From Dromiciops gliroides (taxonomy: Eukaryota; Chordata; Mammalia; Microbiotheria; Microbiotheriidae), in the NCBI RefSeq assembly GCF_019393635.1, contig NC_057866.1, forward strand, positions 6,497,723 through 6,561,722: DNA of 64,000 nt, given 5' to 3'. Shown one piece after another: positions 23,456 through 64,000 of this stretch. The stretch's first letter is position 1. Every line of letters starts with the position of its first letter. A program made the translations under genes and the position numbers. The notes under the pieces were generated by a model. It saw nothing but the letters and a program-made list of their open reading frames with translations, was not told where the DNA came from and made no database searches.

Positions 23456-24900
23456 ACATCAGTGCTCTCATTTTGCAGAGCAGGAAGCAGCCTCTCTCTT
23501 CTGGTAGCGGCACCTAGACAGGACCAGTAGACAGGGGATGAGAAGCATGGACACCATCAGAGACCCCCTTGCCTCTCATGAATCCATCCTGACTAGCAGG
23601 GGTCTGGGCCACTGAGCACCCACGGTCCCAAGCCAGCTGCTCTTGCCCAACAAAACCTCGTTCTGCTCTTCCAGGCCCCGCACCAATCTCCGCTCACCAA
23701 GGACACTTTCTTGTGCTCTTGATTATTTTTTCCTTTAAGAAAAGGCAAGCCCACGGCATTGGTCCCACTTGAGACGGCAATAAAGTGACGAGCTCACCTG
23801 GTTGACAGGTGTTGCTGGGGCCCGGCCTGGGCCTTGGATTAGCCAACTGCTGCCGGAACCAAGCATCCCCGCCAACAGCAGAGCCCGGCTGGCAGGTGCA
23901 CTCATCCCCACCCGCCCAGGGCCCCCTGATCAAGTTACCTCCCGACAGAAGAGGCCCATTTTCTTGAAATCCGATGAGCTAGAGAGCGAGCGAGGTGGCA
24001 CATCCCAGAAGGTGGCCCAGTGCAGAAGCCAATCTGCCGGGCCGGCTGGGCCGTCTGGTGGCCACTTTGATCTGGGGGCCATTGTCTGAGGCACACACCT
24101 CCACCTTTCAGTCCCAGGTCTGTGGCTTGGGTTTTCTTCCCATGCCCCCCAGCCCCCTTTTCATTTTTACAGCCTGGGATTGTTCTAGCCTCTTACTAGG
24201 AACCAGCAATTATCATCCTGGAGGGAAACCAAATCCAGGTGAAAGAGAAGATTATTCTCTGCTGCACCCAGAGGGTCACAGGCCACATGAAAGACTTAGC
24301 ATTGACCTCTGGGGCTGGGCCGGAGAGCACTGCCAACAGCTGGGTGCACTGGGCTGAAGGAAGACCAGAGGTTCAGACAGGACTGGGAGCAGCCCCCATC
24401 GTGAGCCTCAGTCCCCAGGAGACCCACAGTCCTCCAAAAGCCATCCCTGCCACTTTGGCCAACCCCCTACTGGACACCCTGAGACTGCGCCCGGTTCTTT
24501 AGAATTCCAAGGAGATTCCTGAACCCTAACAAAGCAGCAGCATCTTGGGGGCCGGGATTGGCCCACCCTCCATGACCGATTCTCCCTTGGTCCTCCCAGT
24601 AGGGGACTTCCCTCCACAATGCCCAGTGAGCACAGCCCCCCACCTCTTACTCAGTCCTTCTGGGTTCCCAAACCTCCTCTCCTTGATCAGAAGGCAATCT
24701 CCCTCCTGAGAAGAGGGGGCCAAAAGCTTCCCCAAAGGGGAGCTTTAAAACATTCTGGGGTGCCTGGTGATTATGGTCTATTCAGGGTCAAAACTTCGGC
24801 CACCTCTTCCTTCCTCTTTACTGTCTGTAAAACACTTCACAGTTATTCTCTTAAAGTATTTTCACCGCCCCCCCCCAAAAAAAAAGTCTTCTCACAATGT
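23456..24900. other. Intergenic single-copy-looking stretch
   Basis: GC-moderate, little recognisable repeat. Nothing coding is supported. Part of it could be conserved non-coding DNA, which needs an alignment to judge. Confidence 0.4.
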
Positions 24901-24904
24901 CCCT

Positions 24905-25040
24905 GAGAGGTCAGAACTGTGGGCTCCTCTCACAGATGAGGAAACTGAGGCAGGCAGAGGGGAGTCACCCAAAGAGATGTCTGAGGCAGGATTTGAACTC
25001 AGGTCCCACTGATTCCAGGCCCACTGCTCTGGATGAATTA
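24905..25040 (-). mobile_element. MIR-type SINE
   Basis: CACAGATGAGGAAACTGAGG then AGGATTTGAACTCAGGTCCC. Confidence 0.65.
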
Positions 25041-25212
25041 GGTCATCTCTAAGGGACCTCCTGTCTCTAATGCCATGAAGTTAGAAGTCACCTGACCCCT
25101 CCAATTCCTCATATGTGAAATGATGCATTTGAAATCGATCAGAGGGTCCTGGGCAGCAGTCAGGGAGGCCGAGGGGACCGTTCAGAATCGTGTCTTTAAA
25201 ACATCAAATGCA

Positions 25213-25387
25213 GGGGGCAGCTGGAAGGCGCAGTGGTTAAAGTGCTGGCCCTGGATTCAGGAGGACCTGAGTTCAAATCCGACCTCAGACACTTGACACT
25301 TACTAGCTGTGTGACCCTGGGCAAGTCACTTAACCCCCATTGCCCTGCAAAAAAACCCAAAAAACAACAACAACAACAACAACAAAA
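25213..25387 (+). mobile_element. CORE-SINE
   Basis: Full-length with a (CAA)n/A tail. Perfect duplication AAAACATCAAATGCA on both sides; a young insertion into an L1 3' remnant that resumes after it. Confidence 0.92.
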
Positions 25388-25500
25388 AAAACATCAAATG
25401 CAAACTTTCTACATGTGATTGGAAAAAAATAAAATACTATTAAGTGCGGGGAGAGTAGAACCTTGGAACTAAAAAATAAAGTTCTACAGGACTTTAAAAA
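25388..25500 (+). mobile_element. L1 3' terminal fragment
   Basis: CATGTGATTGGAAAAAAATA then AAATACTATTAAGTG, the terminal L1 motif; its 5' side was split by the SINE at 25213. Confidence 0.55.
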
Positions 25501-25518
25501 CACCTAGACATAGACATT

Positions 25519-25677
25519 GGGGGCAGCTAGGTGGCGCAGTGGATAGAGCACTAGCCCTGGAGTCAGGAGTACCTGAGTTCAAATCCAGCCTCAGACACTT
25601 AACACTTACTAGCAGTGTGACCCTGGGCAAGTCACTTAACCTCAATTGCCTCACTAAAAAGAAAAAAGAAAAAAAAA
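25519..25677 (+). mobile_element. CORE-SINE
   Basis: Full-length with an A/G tail. The duplication ACCTAGACATAG lies at 25502-25513 and after the tail. Confidence 0.9.
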
Positions 25678-26599
25678 ATCACCTAGACATAGAGAAGAAA
25701 TAAATCCTATTGCTATGTAGCCACCCAAGTTAGAAAACCCCAGAGAGGACGTAGGCCGCTTCCTCTCTCTGGGACTGTTTCCTCCTCTGTAAAATGGGGG
25801 GTTGGCCTAGCTGGACCATGAGGTGCCTTCCAACGCCAAATCTACCAGGTCTGACCACAGATGTTCCTGCCAACATCGAAGATATCCAAGTCCTTGAGTG
25901 ACGTTGGCGTGTTCTCTGAGTTCAAGCAAACAGGGAGACAAGGGTGGGGAGGGTCTGGCTACCCACTCCAAGCTTGTGAGGACCCCCTGCTGCTCTCGTG
26001 GCCAGACTGGGGAGGGAGGGGGTGACTTAGGTTTCGATCTGGAGACCAGGGAGGCTGGTGGGGGTCTAGTCCAGCCCCAGTCCAAGGTGTCCCTGGATGA
26101 GCAGTGTCGGTCTTAGAACCTCCCAACACTCCAGGCATGAAGTGGTTTAGGGGTGGCTGGCTCGCTCACTCTGGCTCAGCCTCTTCCAGCCCAGAGATCC
26201 TGTGACCTCTGCGGCGGGGGAGGGAGTTTTCCTGGGGGAGGGGGTATTGGGAGGGCTGGGCTAAAAGCTCCAGATGATTTCTAGCTTTGTGGATCAGGAC
26301 AGGTAGCGAAAAGAAACCACTACCCCCTGTCCCCAGCCTGTTCCCCGCCAGCACCACCGGGGAGGAAGCTTGGGTGACTATGGGGAAGTCCATTTCTACC
26401 CGCAGCTGCCGCTGGAAGTCCCCCCAACACCCAAAGCCACCAGAGAGGGGAGGGGAGGAGGAGAAGGATGAGTCAATGGCCAGAGTGAGCCCCATTGTTT
26501 AGACAAGCTCCAAGAGTTTACTCCAGAATCCCAGGTGAATACTGTTTGACATGTAAGCGCTTGCAGGACAGCTACATGCTTTCTGGACACAGAGGGGGA

Positions 26600-26945
26600 A
26601 GAGCCCAGCTCAGGGCTGAAGCCCAGACTCAATGCCTGCCCCTCCCCCCGGGGCCCTTCCCAAGCAGCCTTCGGGCTGTTCCCCAAACCATCTTCGGCTT
26701 CCACACCTTTGCCCAAGGCCAGCCATCCTCCACATCAGGGATGCCCTCCTCAGGTCCTGTATTCCCTACAAGGCTCCTTTCCTCAGAGAAGCCTCCCCAG
26801 ACACTCCCGGAGCTAATGCTCTCTCCTCCCTCCCTCCAATTGTCTGGTCTACACTTACGGGCTTACATGACATGATCAAATGACAGCATCTTTGTAAAGC
26901 ACTTAACACAGTGCCTGGCACACAGTAGGCTTATGCCCCTGACGC
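26600..26945 (+). mobile_element. LINE-2 3' end
   Basis: L2 3' region: CTCAGAGAAGCCTCCCCAGA followed by AAAGCACTTAACACAGTGCC. Confidence 0.65.
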
Positions 26946-27184
26946 AAAATATATCCAAATGCATACATCCATCCTCTCCACAGAATGAAAGCTCCAGAGG
27001 GCAGGAAGTATCTGTCTGGGTAATTATGCACTTAAGTTGTCCACTATATGCTGGGCCTGATGCCAGGTGACTTCAAGAGAGGCTCCATTCTGCCTTTGGC
27101 CCTAAAATGCTTGGCACAGAACCTAGCACAGGGGCTGACACATATTGCCAGCATGGTCTGCGCCCACTGATCAGTGGGGAATTT

Positions 27185-27640
27185 GAAGCAGTCAATAAAC
27201 ATTTATTAAGCACCTATTATGTGCCAGGCAGTGTGCCAAGCCCTGGGGAGTCCAAAAAAGGCAAAAGGGGGCAGCTAGGTGGCACCGTGGATAAAGCAGG
27301 GGCTCTAGATTCAGGAGGATCTGAGTTCAAACTCAGCCTCAGACACTTGACACTTACTAGCTGTGTGACCCTGGGCAAGTCACTTCACCCTCATTGCCTT
27401 CCAAACAAAAACAAAGACAAAAGACAATCCCTGCCCTCAAGGAGCTCCCAGTCAGTCTAGAGGAGGAGATCTAGACAAAGCAAGCCCTGGACTGGACAAA
27501 AAGGAGGGGTTGGGGAGGCTTCTTGTAGGAGGGGGGATCTCCGTGGGGCCTTCAAGGGGGCCAGGGAGGTCAGGAGGCAGGAGTTGGTGGAGGAGGGGCG
27601 ACGTGATCAGAGCTGGAAGAGCAGGAAGACCCAGAATCCT
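27185..27640 (-). mobile_element. LINE-2 3' part, interrupted by a SINE
   Basis: AATAAACATTTATTAAGCAC starts the reverse 3' end. CCTGCCCTCAAGGAGCTCCC resumes after the SINE at 27267-27420. Confidence 0.7.
27267..27420 (+). mobile_element. CORE-SINE inserted in an L2
   Basis: Full-length, mildly diverged copy. L2 sequence (GGGGAGTCCAAAAAAGGCAAA and then GACAATCCCTGCCCTC) flanks it on both sides. Confidence 0.88.
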
Positions 27641-28017
27641 TGGCGGTTTGGGAGAAGGCTGGCTGCTGGAACCCCGGACCTGAGTGACGAGAGGCGGGGA
27701 GGCCGGGACTCCTTCTCTCCTCCGTAAAATGAAGGGGCAGGGCCCGGAGGAAGCGCGGCTGTCCGGGGAGGGGCAGGGAGGGGTCCCATTCCAACTCTCT
27801 TATTCTCTTATTGTTTTAATCGTTTCCGCTTAATTCAATCCCTTCCAGCTCCAAGTGATTCTAAATGGAAATGGGTGTCGTCCTTTTTTAAATGCAATCC
27901 GAATGGTTGAGCTGGGGGCTTATCCCCCCACAGGGTTTGATCCTCTCGGTCCTCCCCACCCCAGGGCCTCTTTGTGGCCCAAAGCGGGCCCCGGATTGTC
28001 AAAGGCTGCTCAGTGAA

Positions 28018-28248
28018 GCCGGGCAGCTGGAGGGCGCCACGGTGCACAGAGCGCCGGCCCAGGAGTCAGGAAGACTCATCTTCCCGAGTTCAAATCCAGC
28101 CTCGGACACTTCCCAGCTGTGTGACCCTGGACAAGTCACTTCACCCTCTTTGCCTCCGTTTCCTCAATGAGCTGGAGAAGGACATGGCAGAGCTCTCCGG
28201 GATCTCTGCCAAGAAAACCCCGAATGGGGTCACAAAGGGCTGACCGAC
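28018..28248 (+). mobile_element. Second SINE type with GAGCTGGAGAAGG tail (MAR1-like)
   Basis: The head resembles the other SINEs, but the 3' part reads TTTCCTCAATGAGCTGGAG, CCAAGAAAACCCCGAATGGG and GTCACAAAG, the tail of another marsupial SINE group. The name MAR1-like is from memory. Confidence 0.65.
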
Positions 28249-28599
28249 TGTGTCAGGGGAGTACGAAGTCTGGAAGCCTCCTCTACAAGAGGGGCGGCGA
28301 TGAGAACGGTCCATGGAGGGGATGGGCGCTGGCAGCCCCGCCCCAGAAGTCTTGGCGGGATCAGAAATGGGGGGAGATCCGGGCATGCAGGGAAGCCACA
28401 GGGAGGGAGCTGGGGGTGAGGAGAGGCTGAAAATTAGGGAGCCGGAGGCCAGAGGACCGAGGGGGCACCACAGCCCCCCGCCAGGGCTGACCCCTAGAAA
28501 CCGGCATTTTTAGAGGTGGCTTTAAAAGCCTCCACCGCCCGCCCCTTGCTCTGTTCCCAGCCACCTCACCCCCCAACACTCCTCCCCAGGGCCCCCCAT

Positions 28600-28885
28600 C
28601 TCAGGCCAGCCCCCCAGGGCTAGAAGGTGCTCCAGCCTCTGCTCCAACCTCCCCGGCTTCGTTAAGTCCCAACTACACCTTCCCCCCCCAGGAAGCCTCC
28701 CTCTCCATCCCAGGTCTCTCCCCCCTCGGTTATTTCCTCTGTCCTGCCTTGCGTCTCCTCCATTAGACTGGGAGCTCCTTGAGGCCAGGGACAGTCTCTG
28801 CCTTTCTTTGACTCCCCAGGGCTTCTGGAACACCCCCCCATCCCTATATGACATCAGCCCCCCCTTAATACATCTGTTGACTTTG
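28600..28885 (+). mobile_element. LINE-2 3' end
   Basis: ATTAGACTGGGAGCTCCTTG, then AGGCCAGGGACAGTCTCTGC and a decayed TTAATACATCTGTTGAC end. Confidence 0.65.
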
Positions 28886-29079
28886 GGGGCCGTACCCCAG
28901 ATGCTCCTGTTTACAGCAATTTCATCAAGCTCTGGGGCGTTGCAGGACCTCCTGAGCGACCTGTAACCTCCCAGAGGAGCCCAGCCAGCCATCCACAGAG
29001 GAATAAACCAAGTGGATGAGAAAGGTCTGTCACCAAGCCAGCCAAATGGTTAATGTGTAGAACCTGTCCAGAAACGTGT

Positions 29080-29372
29080 TTGCGCACACACATACATACA
29101 CTCTCAGACACATGTACACACATGTATAGTCATGCACACACATACACATTCACACAGTCAGGCACCAATGTGAGCACACACATACACACAAGCACTGCAC
29201 ACTAACATGTGCATGCATGTACATGCTCACGCACGTGTATACTCATACACACATGTGCATACACACATGCACACTCACACTCACATAGACCACCCAAGCA
29301 CCCATGTTCACACACTCATGCACTCCCAGTCACACACACACACACACATGTGCACACCCACATACACCCTCC
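29080..29372. repeat. (CA)-rich array, ACACAT/CACATG type
   Basis: About 290 bp of CACACA mixed with CATG and TACA, shortly beyond the candidate TPCN2 3' end. Confidence 0.9.
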
Positions 29373-29640
29373 TAGTACAGAAAATGTCGACAATGAGTTG
29401 GGCCCAGAATTAAATGGGAGGAGGCTGGCCGGCAGATTCACTGACATCTCTGAGCATGACATTTTTCCCATTTAATCAAAATGGAAACAGCTGAGTTCGG
29501 AGGGCTCCGGGTGGGAGACGCGTTGGGTTTATTAGCCTTTGTGGTGGGTGGTGATTCTCCCTTATACTTTTTAAAAATCCTTGTCAATGCTCTGCCCCCA
29601 AGGGGCCACGCCCCTTGGCATGAGGAGAAGGCCTCAGCAT
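29373..29640. other. Repeat-free stretch around the TPCN2 3' flank
   Basis: No recognised repeat; AT- and GC-balanced with CCCATTTAATCAAAATGG in the middle. It contains the candidate poly(A) signal and could be terminal 3' UTR or conserved non-coding sequence. Confidence 0.35.
29528..29533 (-). terminator. TPCN2: Candidate TPCN2 polyadenylation signal
   Basis: The only AATAAA I find on the minus strand within 1.9 kb after the stop codon (plus-strand TTTATT). No obvious GT-rich downstream element was seen. If used, the 3' UTR would be about 1.9 kb and would include the SINE at 30183. Confidence 0.25.
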
Positions 29641-29849
29641 AAAGGACAATGACTCCACCCCCTGACAGGCCAGAACATGTGATTTCTCCTTCTACCCTCC
29701 ACTTTCATTACGCCAACCCCTCTTTTACTTCCTCCCTCCCCTGCTCAGCAGCACTACTGAACACTGGACATGCCTCAGATCACATGAAGAAGGAAGCCTG
29801 GGGTCAGGGAGGAATAGAAGCAAAAGGGGTTTGACACTAGAAGAACTCA

Positions 29850-30010
29850 AATTTATACAGTTCTTTCACCTGCCTTTTGCTGGAGAGGTGGGAGACTATG
29901 GGTGCAGAATGGTGCGCACAGTGGAACAAAATGGATGCACCAACTGGTCTCACTTAAACGTTTCTCTTTGTTACTTGGGGGGGGGTGCGATTTTCAGGAA
30001 GGACTGGCTA
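29850..30010 (+). mobile_element. L1 3' fragment
   Basis: GGAGAGGTGGGAGACTATGG then GTGCAGAATGG, a block also seen at 53290 and 55560. Confidence 0.45.
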
Positions 30011-30182
30011 TGCTCCGCAGTGATTACAATGCACTGGCACTGCAGAAGAAAGGAGGAAAGGGATGTGCCCATGGAGAAGAAAACAGAGGAGAAAGCCCTC
30101 TATCCCCACATGTGTGTTACCCAGCAAACACGGGCTCGCTCCCTTTACACTGCAGGCATGGGTTCCTGTAGAACATAGGCTC

Positions 30183-30344
30183 GGGGCAGCTAGGGGGTGC
30201 AGCGGATAAGGCACTGGCCCTGGATTCAGGAGGACCTGAGTTCAAATCCAGCCTCAGATACTTGACACTTACTAGCTGTGTGACCCTGGGCAAGTCACTT
30301 AACCCTCATTGCCCCAGAAAAAAAAGGGGGGGCAGGGGGGAAAC
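30183..30344 (+). mobile_element. CORE-SINE in the presumed TPCN2 3' flank or UTR
   Basis: Full-length, tail with a G-rich run. Flanks GAACATAGGCTC / GAACATAAGCTC. Confidence 0.87.
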
Positions 30345-31420
30345 GAACATAAGCTCCACTGGAACAGGGAGCCCTTTGTGCCCTGCCTAGTATACCAGAC
30401 GTACTTAATTCCTGCCTCTTCAGGTCCTAGGAGCTGGGGCACGAGGACCACTGGGCTTCTCACACCTTCAACCCCCCAGTACTATTTCTGAGAAGGGAAA
30501 AGGGGCAGGGGAGCTGAGGAAGGGGTCTTGTAAGGGCTACACGCACAAACTACAACCAACACATCAGACTTTCTTACCACAGATTTGACCTAAATGTAGC
30601 GCACAGTAGGGCAGAAGAGCAGGTGGGGGGAGGGGCAGGGGAGAGGAAATTGGACTACGTCATCAGTTCCATTCCGTGGTCACACTGACCCCTCTGGAAA
30701 ACCCATCGAATCCCCTGCTGCCACCTGAGAGAAGAGGCAGGCCTGCCCACAAAGGCTGAGCCGCGCCCAAGCCCAATTAACCCAGCAACAGGCTCAGGAC
30801 AGCAGGACAAGCTTCCTCGGGAGGCCCAGCCCAGCTGGTCCCTGGCCTTGAAAGTGACCTGTCCCACACGCCCACAGTGAGGCGGGCACTGTGTGGTGCC
30901 CATCCTCCCCCAAGTCACCACTGGCTTAAGTAGCAGGCTGGCATCAACGTTCAGGCTAAAAATAAATCTGGTTCATCTGCATGTATAATGCCCAGGACCC
31001 TCCAGAGCCGCCCAAGGCACTGACTGAGGTCACCCCCAGCCTCGGCCCCTGGCGTCTACACTGTCCACCCCCAAGCATGTCCTGTTGCACTCCTAGGGGC
31101 TTGTGAGGTAAAAACTAGAGTCCCTTAGAAACCGCCCAGGTCAGAGGGGAGCCGGCTCCCAGTCGGCCAGTGTCCAGAGCCAGAGTCCACACAGACATTC
31201 ATGCAGTCGTGGTCCACGAAGCATGGCCGGCCACTGCTCCTTCCACACAGACGGGCACAAGTGGTTTGAGAAATGAAAACAATTGTAGCGCGGGGAACCA
31301 TCCTCTCTCTCCTTCCCTTCCAGCGGCCCCACAGATGACATCAGAGGCCGTGATGTCACTCTGCAGGTCCTCCGGCCGTGGCCATTCCCGGGCTGAGGAC
31401 GTGAGCAGGTGACACCTGTG

Positions 31421-62767
<31,347 letters not shown>

Positions 62768-62897
62768 GGGGCCGCCGAGAGCGGGGCAGCCGCCACGCGT
62801 GTGCTCGCCGCCGTGCCCCCGCCGCCGCTGCCGAGCGCCGTCCCGAGCTGCTCCTCCGCCGCCCTCCCGGGCCCAGCCTGGGGCGGGGCCGGCCCGT

Positions 62898-62905
62898 GAC
62901 GTAAC
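62898..62905 (-). promoter_or_regulatory. CRE/ATF-like site in TPCN2 promoter
   Basis: TGACGTAA, a near-consensus CREB/ATF site, about 130 bp upstream of the ATG. A CCAAT sequence on the plus strand at 62929-62933 lies just beyond. Both are sequence matches only. Confidence 0.4.
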
Positions 62906-63319
62906 GGGGCTCCCCTCCGGGGGCCGCCCAATGAGCGCGGGGGGAATCCCGTGACCCGGGAGGCGGGGCTGCCCCGGCCCCGCCCCCAGACCGGGAAGGG
63001 GTTCCCGGAGCCCCCCAGGCCTTCGGGGGTGCTATGGAAGCTGAGCGGGGTCGCGGGGGGCCCGGGTAGCCCCTGCACTCCCGAGAACCCGGCAAAGCGG
63101 GAGAGAGTCAGGCCCAGGTTCCTGTATCCGGAAACTCTCTAACTAGTCAATTACTGCCGGCCAGAAGAGGGAGGAGGGGGACGGGGACATGGACAGGGGC
63201 GGGCGGGTGTCCTCGAGCATCAGAGGACTCGCTGACCCCCAGCGTAGACTCTCGCAGCTAGGGGTGGGAGAGCAGGGGGCTCCAGTTCTGCTCTCAGACA
63301 CTCAACAGCCTCGACTTTC

Positions 63320-63455
63320 CTCTGCCTTAGTTTCCCCATGAGTAAAATGCTCTCCCTCGTGAGTGGTTTTGGGGATCAAATGAGACAATATTGTAAGGCA
63401 CTTGGCAAATCTTAAGTGATATAGAAATGGTTTTATTATTGGGAGTGACCCCGAA
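63320..63455 (+). mobile_element. MIR-type SINE 3' part upstream of TPCN2
   Basis: CTTAGTTTCCCCATGAGTAA then GTAAGGCACTTGGCAAATCT and a TTTTATTATT end. Confidence 0.6.
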
Positions 63456-63499
63456 GAACTCGAAGAACTTGCTAAGAAACAACCCACTGGATTCTCATG

Positions 63500-63614
63500 G
63501 GACAGTAGGGAAGGAGGAAAGAAAGAGAAGGAAGGAAAAGGAGAAAAAGGTGAAAAAGAAGGAAGAGAAATAAAGAATAAAAAGAATGAAGGAAAAAGAG
63601 AAAGAAAAGAAGGA
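63500..63614. repeat. A/G-rich tract upstream of TPCN2
   Basis: GGAAGGAAAGAAAGAG-type sequence ending at the SINE at 63615. Confidence 0.85.
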
Positions 63615-63762
63615 GGGGGCAGCTAGGTGGCACAGTGGATAGAACATGGGCCCTGGATTCAGGAGTACCTGAGTTCAAATCCGGCCTCAGACCCTTGACA
63701 CTGTGTGACCCTGGGCAAGTCACTTAACCCCAATTGCCTCACCAAAAAAAAAAAAAAAAAGG
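63615..63762 (+). mobile_element. CORE-SINE upstream of TPCN2
   Basis: Full-length except for loss of ACTTACTAG before CTGTGTGACC. Tail CAATTGCCTCACC(A)n, then a GGAAGGAA run. Confidence 0.9.
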
Positions 63763-63837
63763 AAGGAAGGAAGAAATGAAGAAATGGAGGGAGGAACCAC
63801 TCTTACTGTTTAGAAGTTTTTCCTTGTGTCCTTCATT

Positions 63838-64000
63838 TGGTGCAGTGGATAGAGCACTGGCCCTGGAATCAGGAAGACCTGAGTTCAAATCCTGCCTCAG
63901 TTACTTGACACTACTAGCAGTGTGACCCTGGGCAAGTCACTTAACCCGCTTGCCTCAAACATCTGGAGCCATCTCCAGTTGTCCTGATGTATAACTTGCC
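63838..64000 (+). mobile_element. Long composite CORE-SINE, cut by window edge
   Basis: The SINE head starts at GGTGCAGTGGATAGAGCAC. The extended tail CCTCAAACATCTGGAGCC matches the element at 18971 and runs off the window. Confidence 0.8.

Noticed and set aside
1-31400. Homologues of the genes that follow TPCN2 in human (CCND1, MYEOV, a small membrane protein SMIM38)
   Set aside because: I searched by eye for their recalled protein motifs and found none. A very short or diverged one could be missed.

Overview
The window reads as a marsupial chromosome segment, probably from an Australian (australidelphian) lineage. About two dozen copies of one tRNA-headed CORE-SINE family (start GGGGCAGCTAGGTGGCGCAG, B-box-like GAGTTCAAATCC) are present, many with clear target-site duplications. 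Older mammalian LINE-2, MIR, L1 and L3/CR1-like fossils surround them. The species call is inference from repeat content.

The main gene is TPCN2 (two-pore channel 2, TPC2) on the minus strand. All 25 coding exons can be read from 62767 (ATG) down to 31421 (stop), in frame and with GT-AG borders, giving 757 residues (human 752, from memory). The start lies in a CpG island at about 62.2-63.1 kb. The protein keeps the acidic dileucine lysosomal sorting signal, both pore filters (TAN and VNN), the lysine cluster that binds PI(3,5)P2, and the isoleucine in the second S4 helix associated with lack of voltage gating.

The region below the gene (1-31.4 kb) holds no multi-exon gene that I can recognise. 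In human the next gene downstream of TPCN2 in this direction is in the MYEOV/CCND1 interval; neither is seen here. The one coding-like island is a single-exon copy of ROMO1 at 17154-17695. It has an intact 79-codon frame, a poly(A) signal and tail, and a possible 10-bp target duplication, so it is a retrocopy. The rest is L2, L1, L3-like and MIR remnants, SINEs, microsatellites, a 4-copy 106-bp minisatellite (23029-23455), and unassigned sequence.

The introns of TPCN2 carry SINEs, a solo LTR (intron 10), an unclassified 1.1-kb insertion that splits an L2 (intron 20), and several low-complexity arrays close to exon borders. Two solo LTRs of one retrovirus-like family (11381-12064 and about 46502-47164) each contain their own SINE. 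The first also sits inside an older SINE, giving a three-layer nest.

I found no previously undescribed system. The items most worth a second look are the ROMO1 retrocopy, which may derive from an intron-retaining transcript, the nested SINE/LTR/SINE locus, the 106-bp minisatellite, the unclassified insertion in intron 20, and the repeat arrays beside the exon 11 and exon 12 donors.
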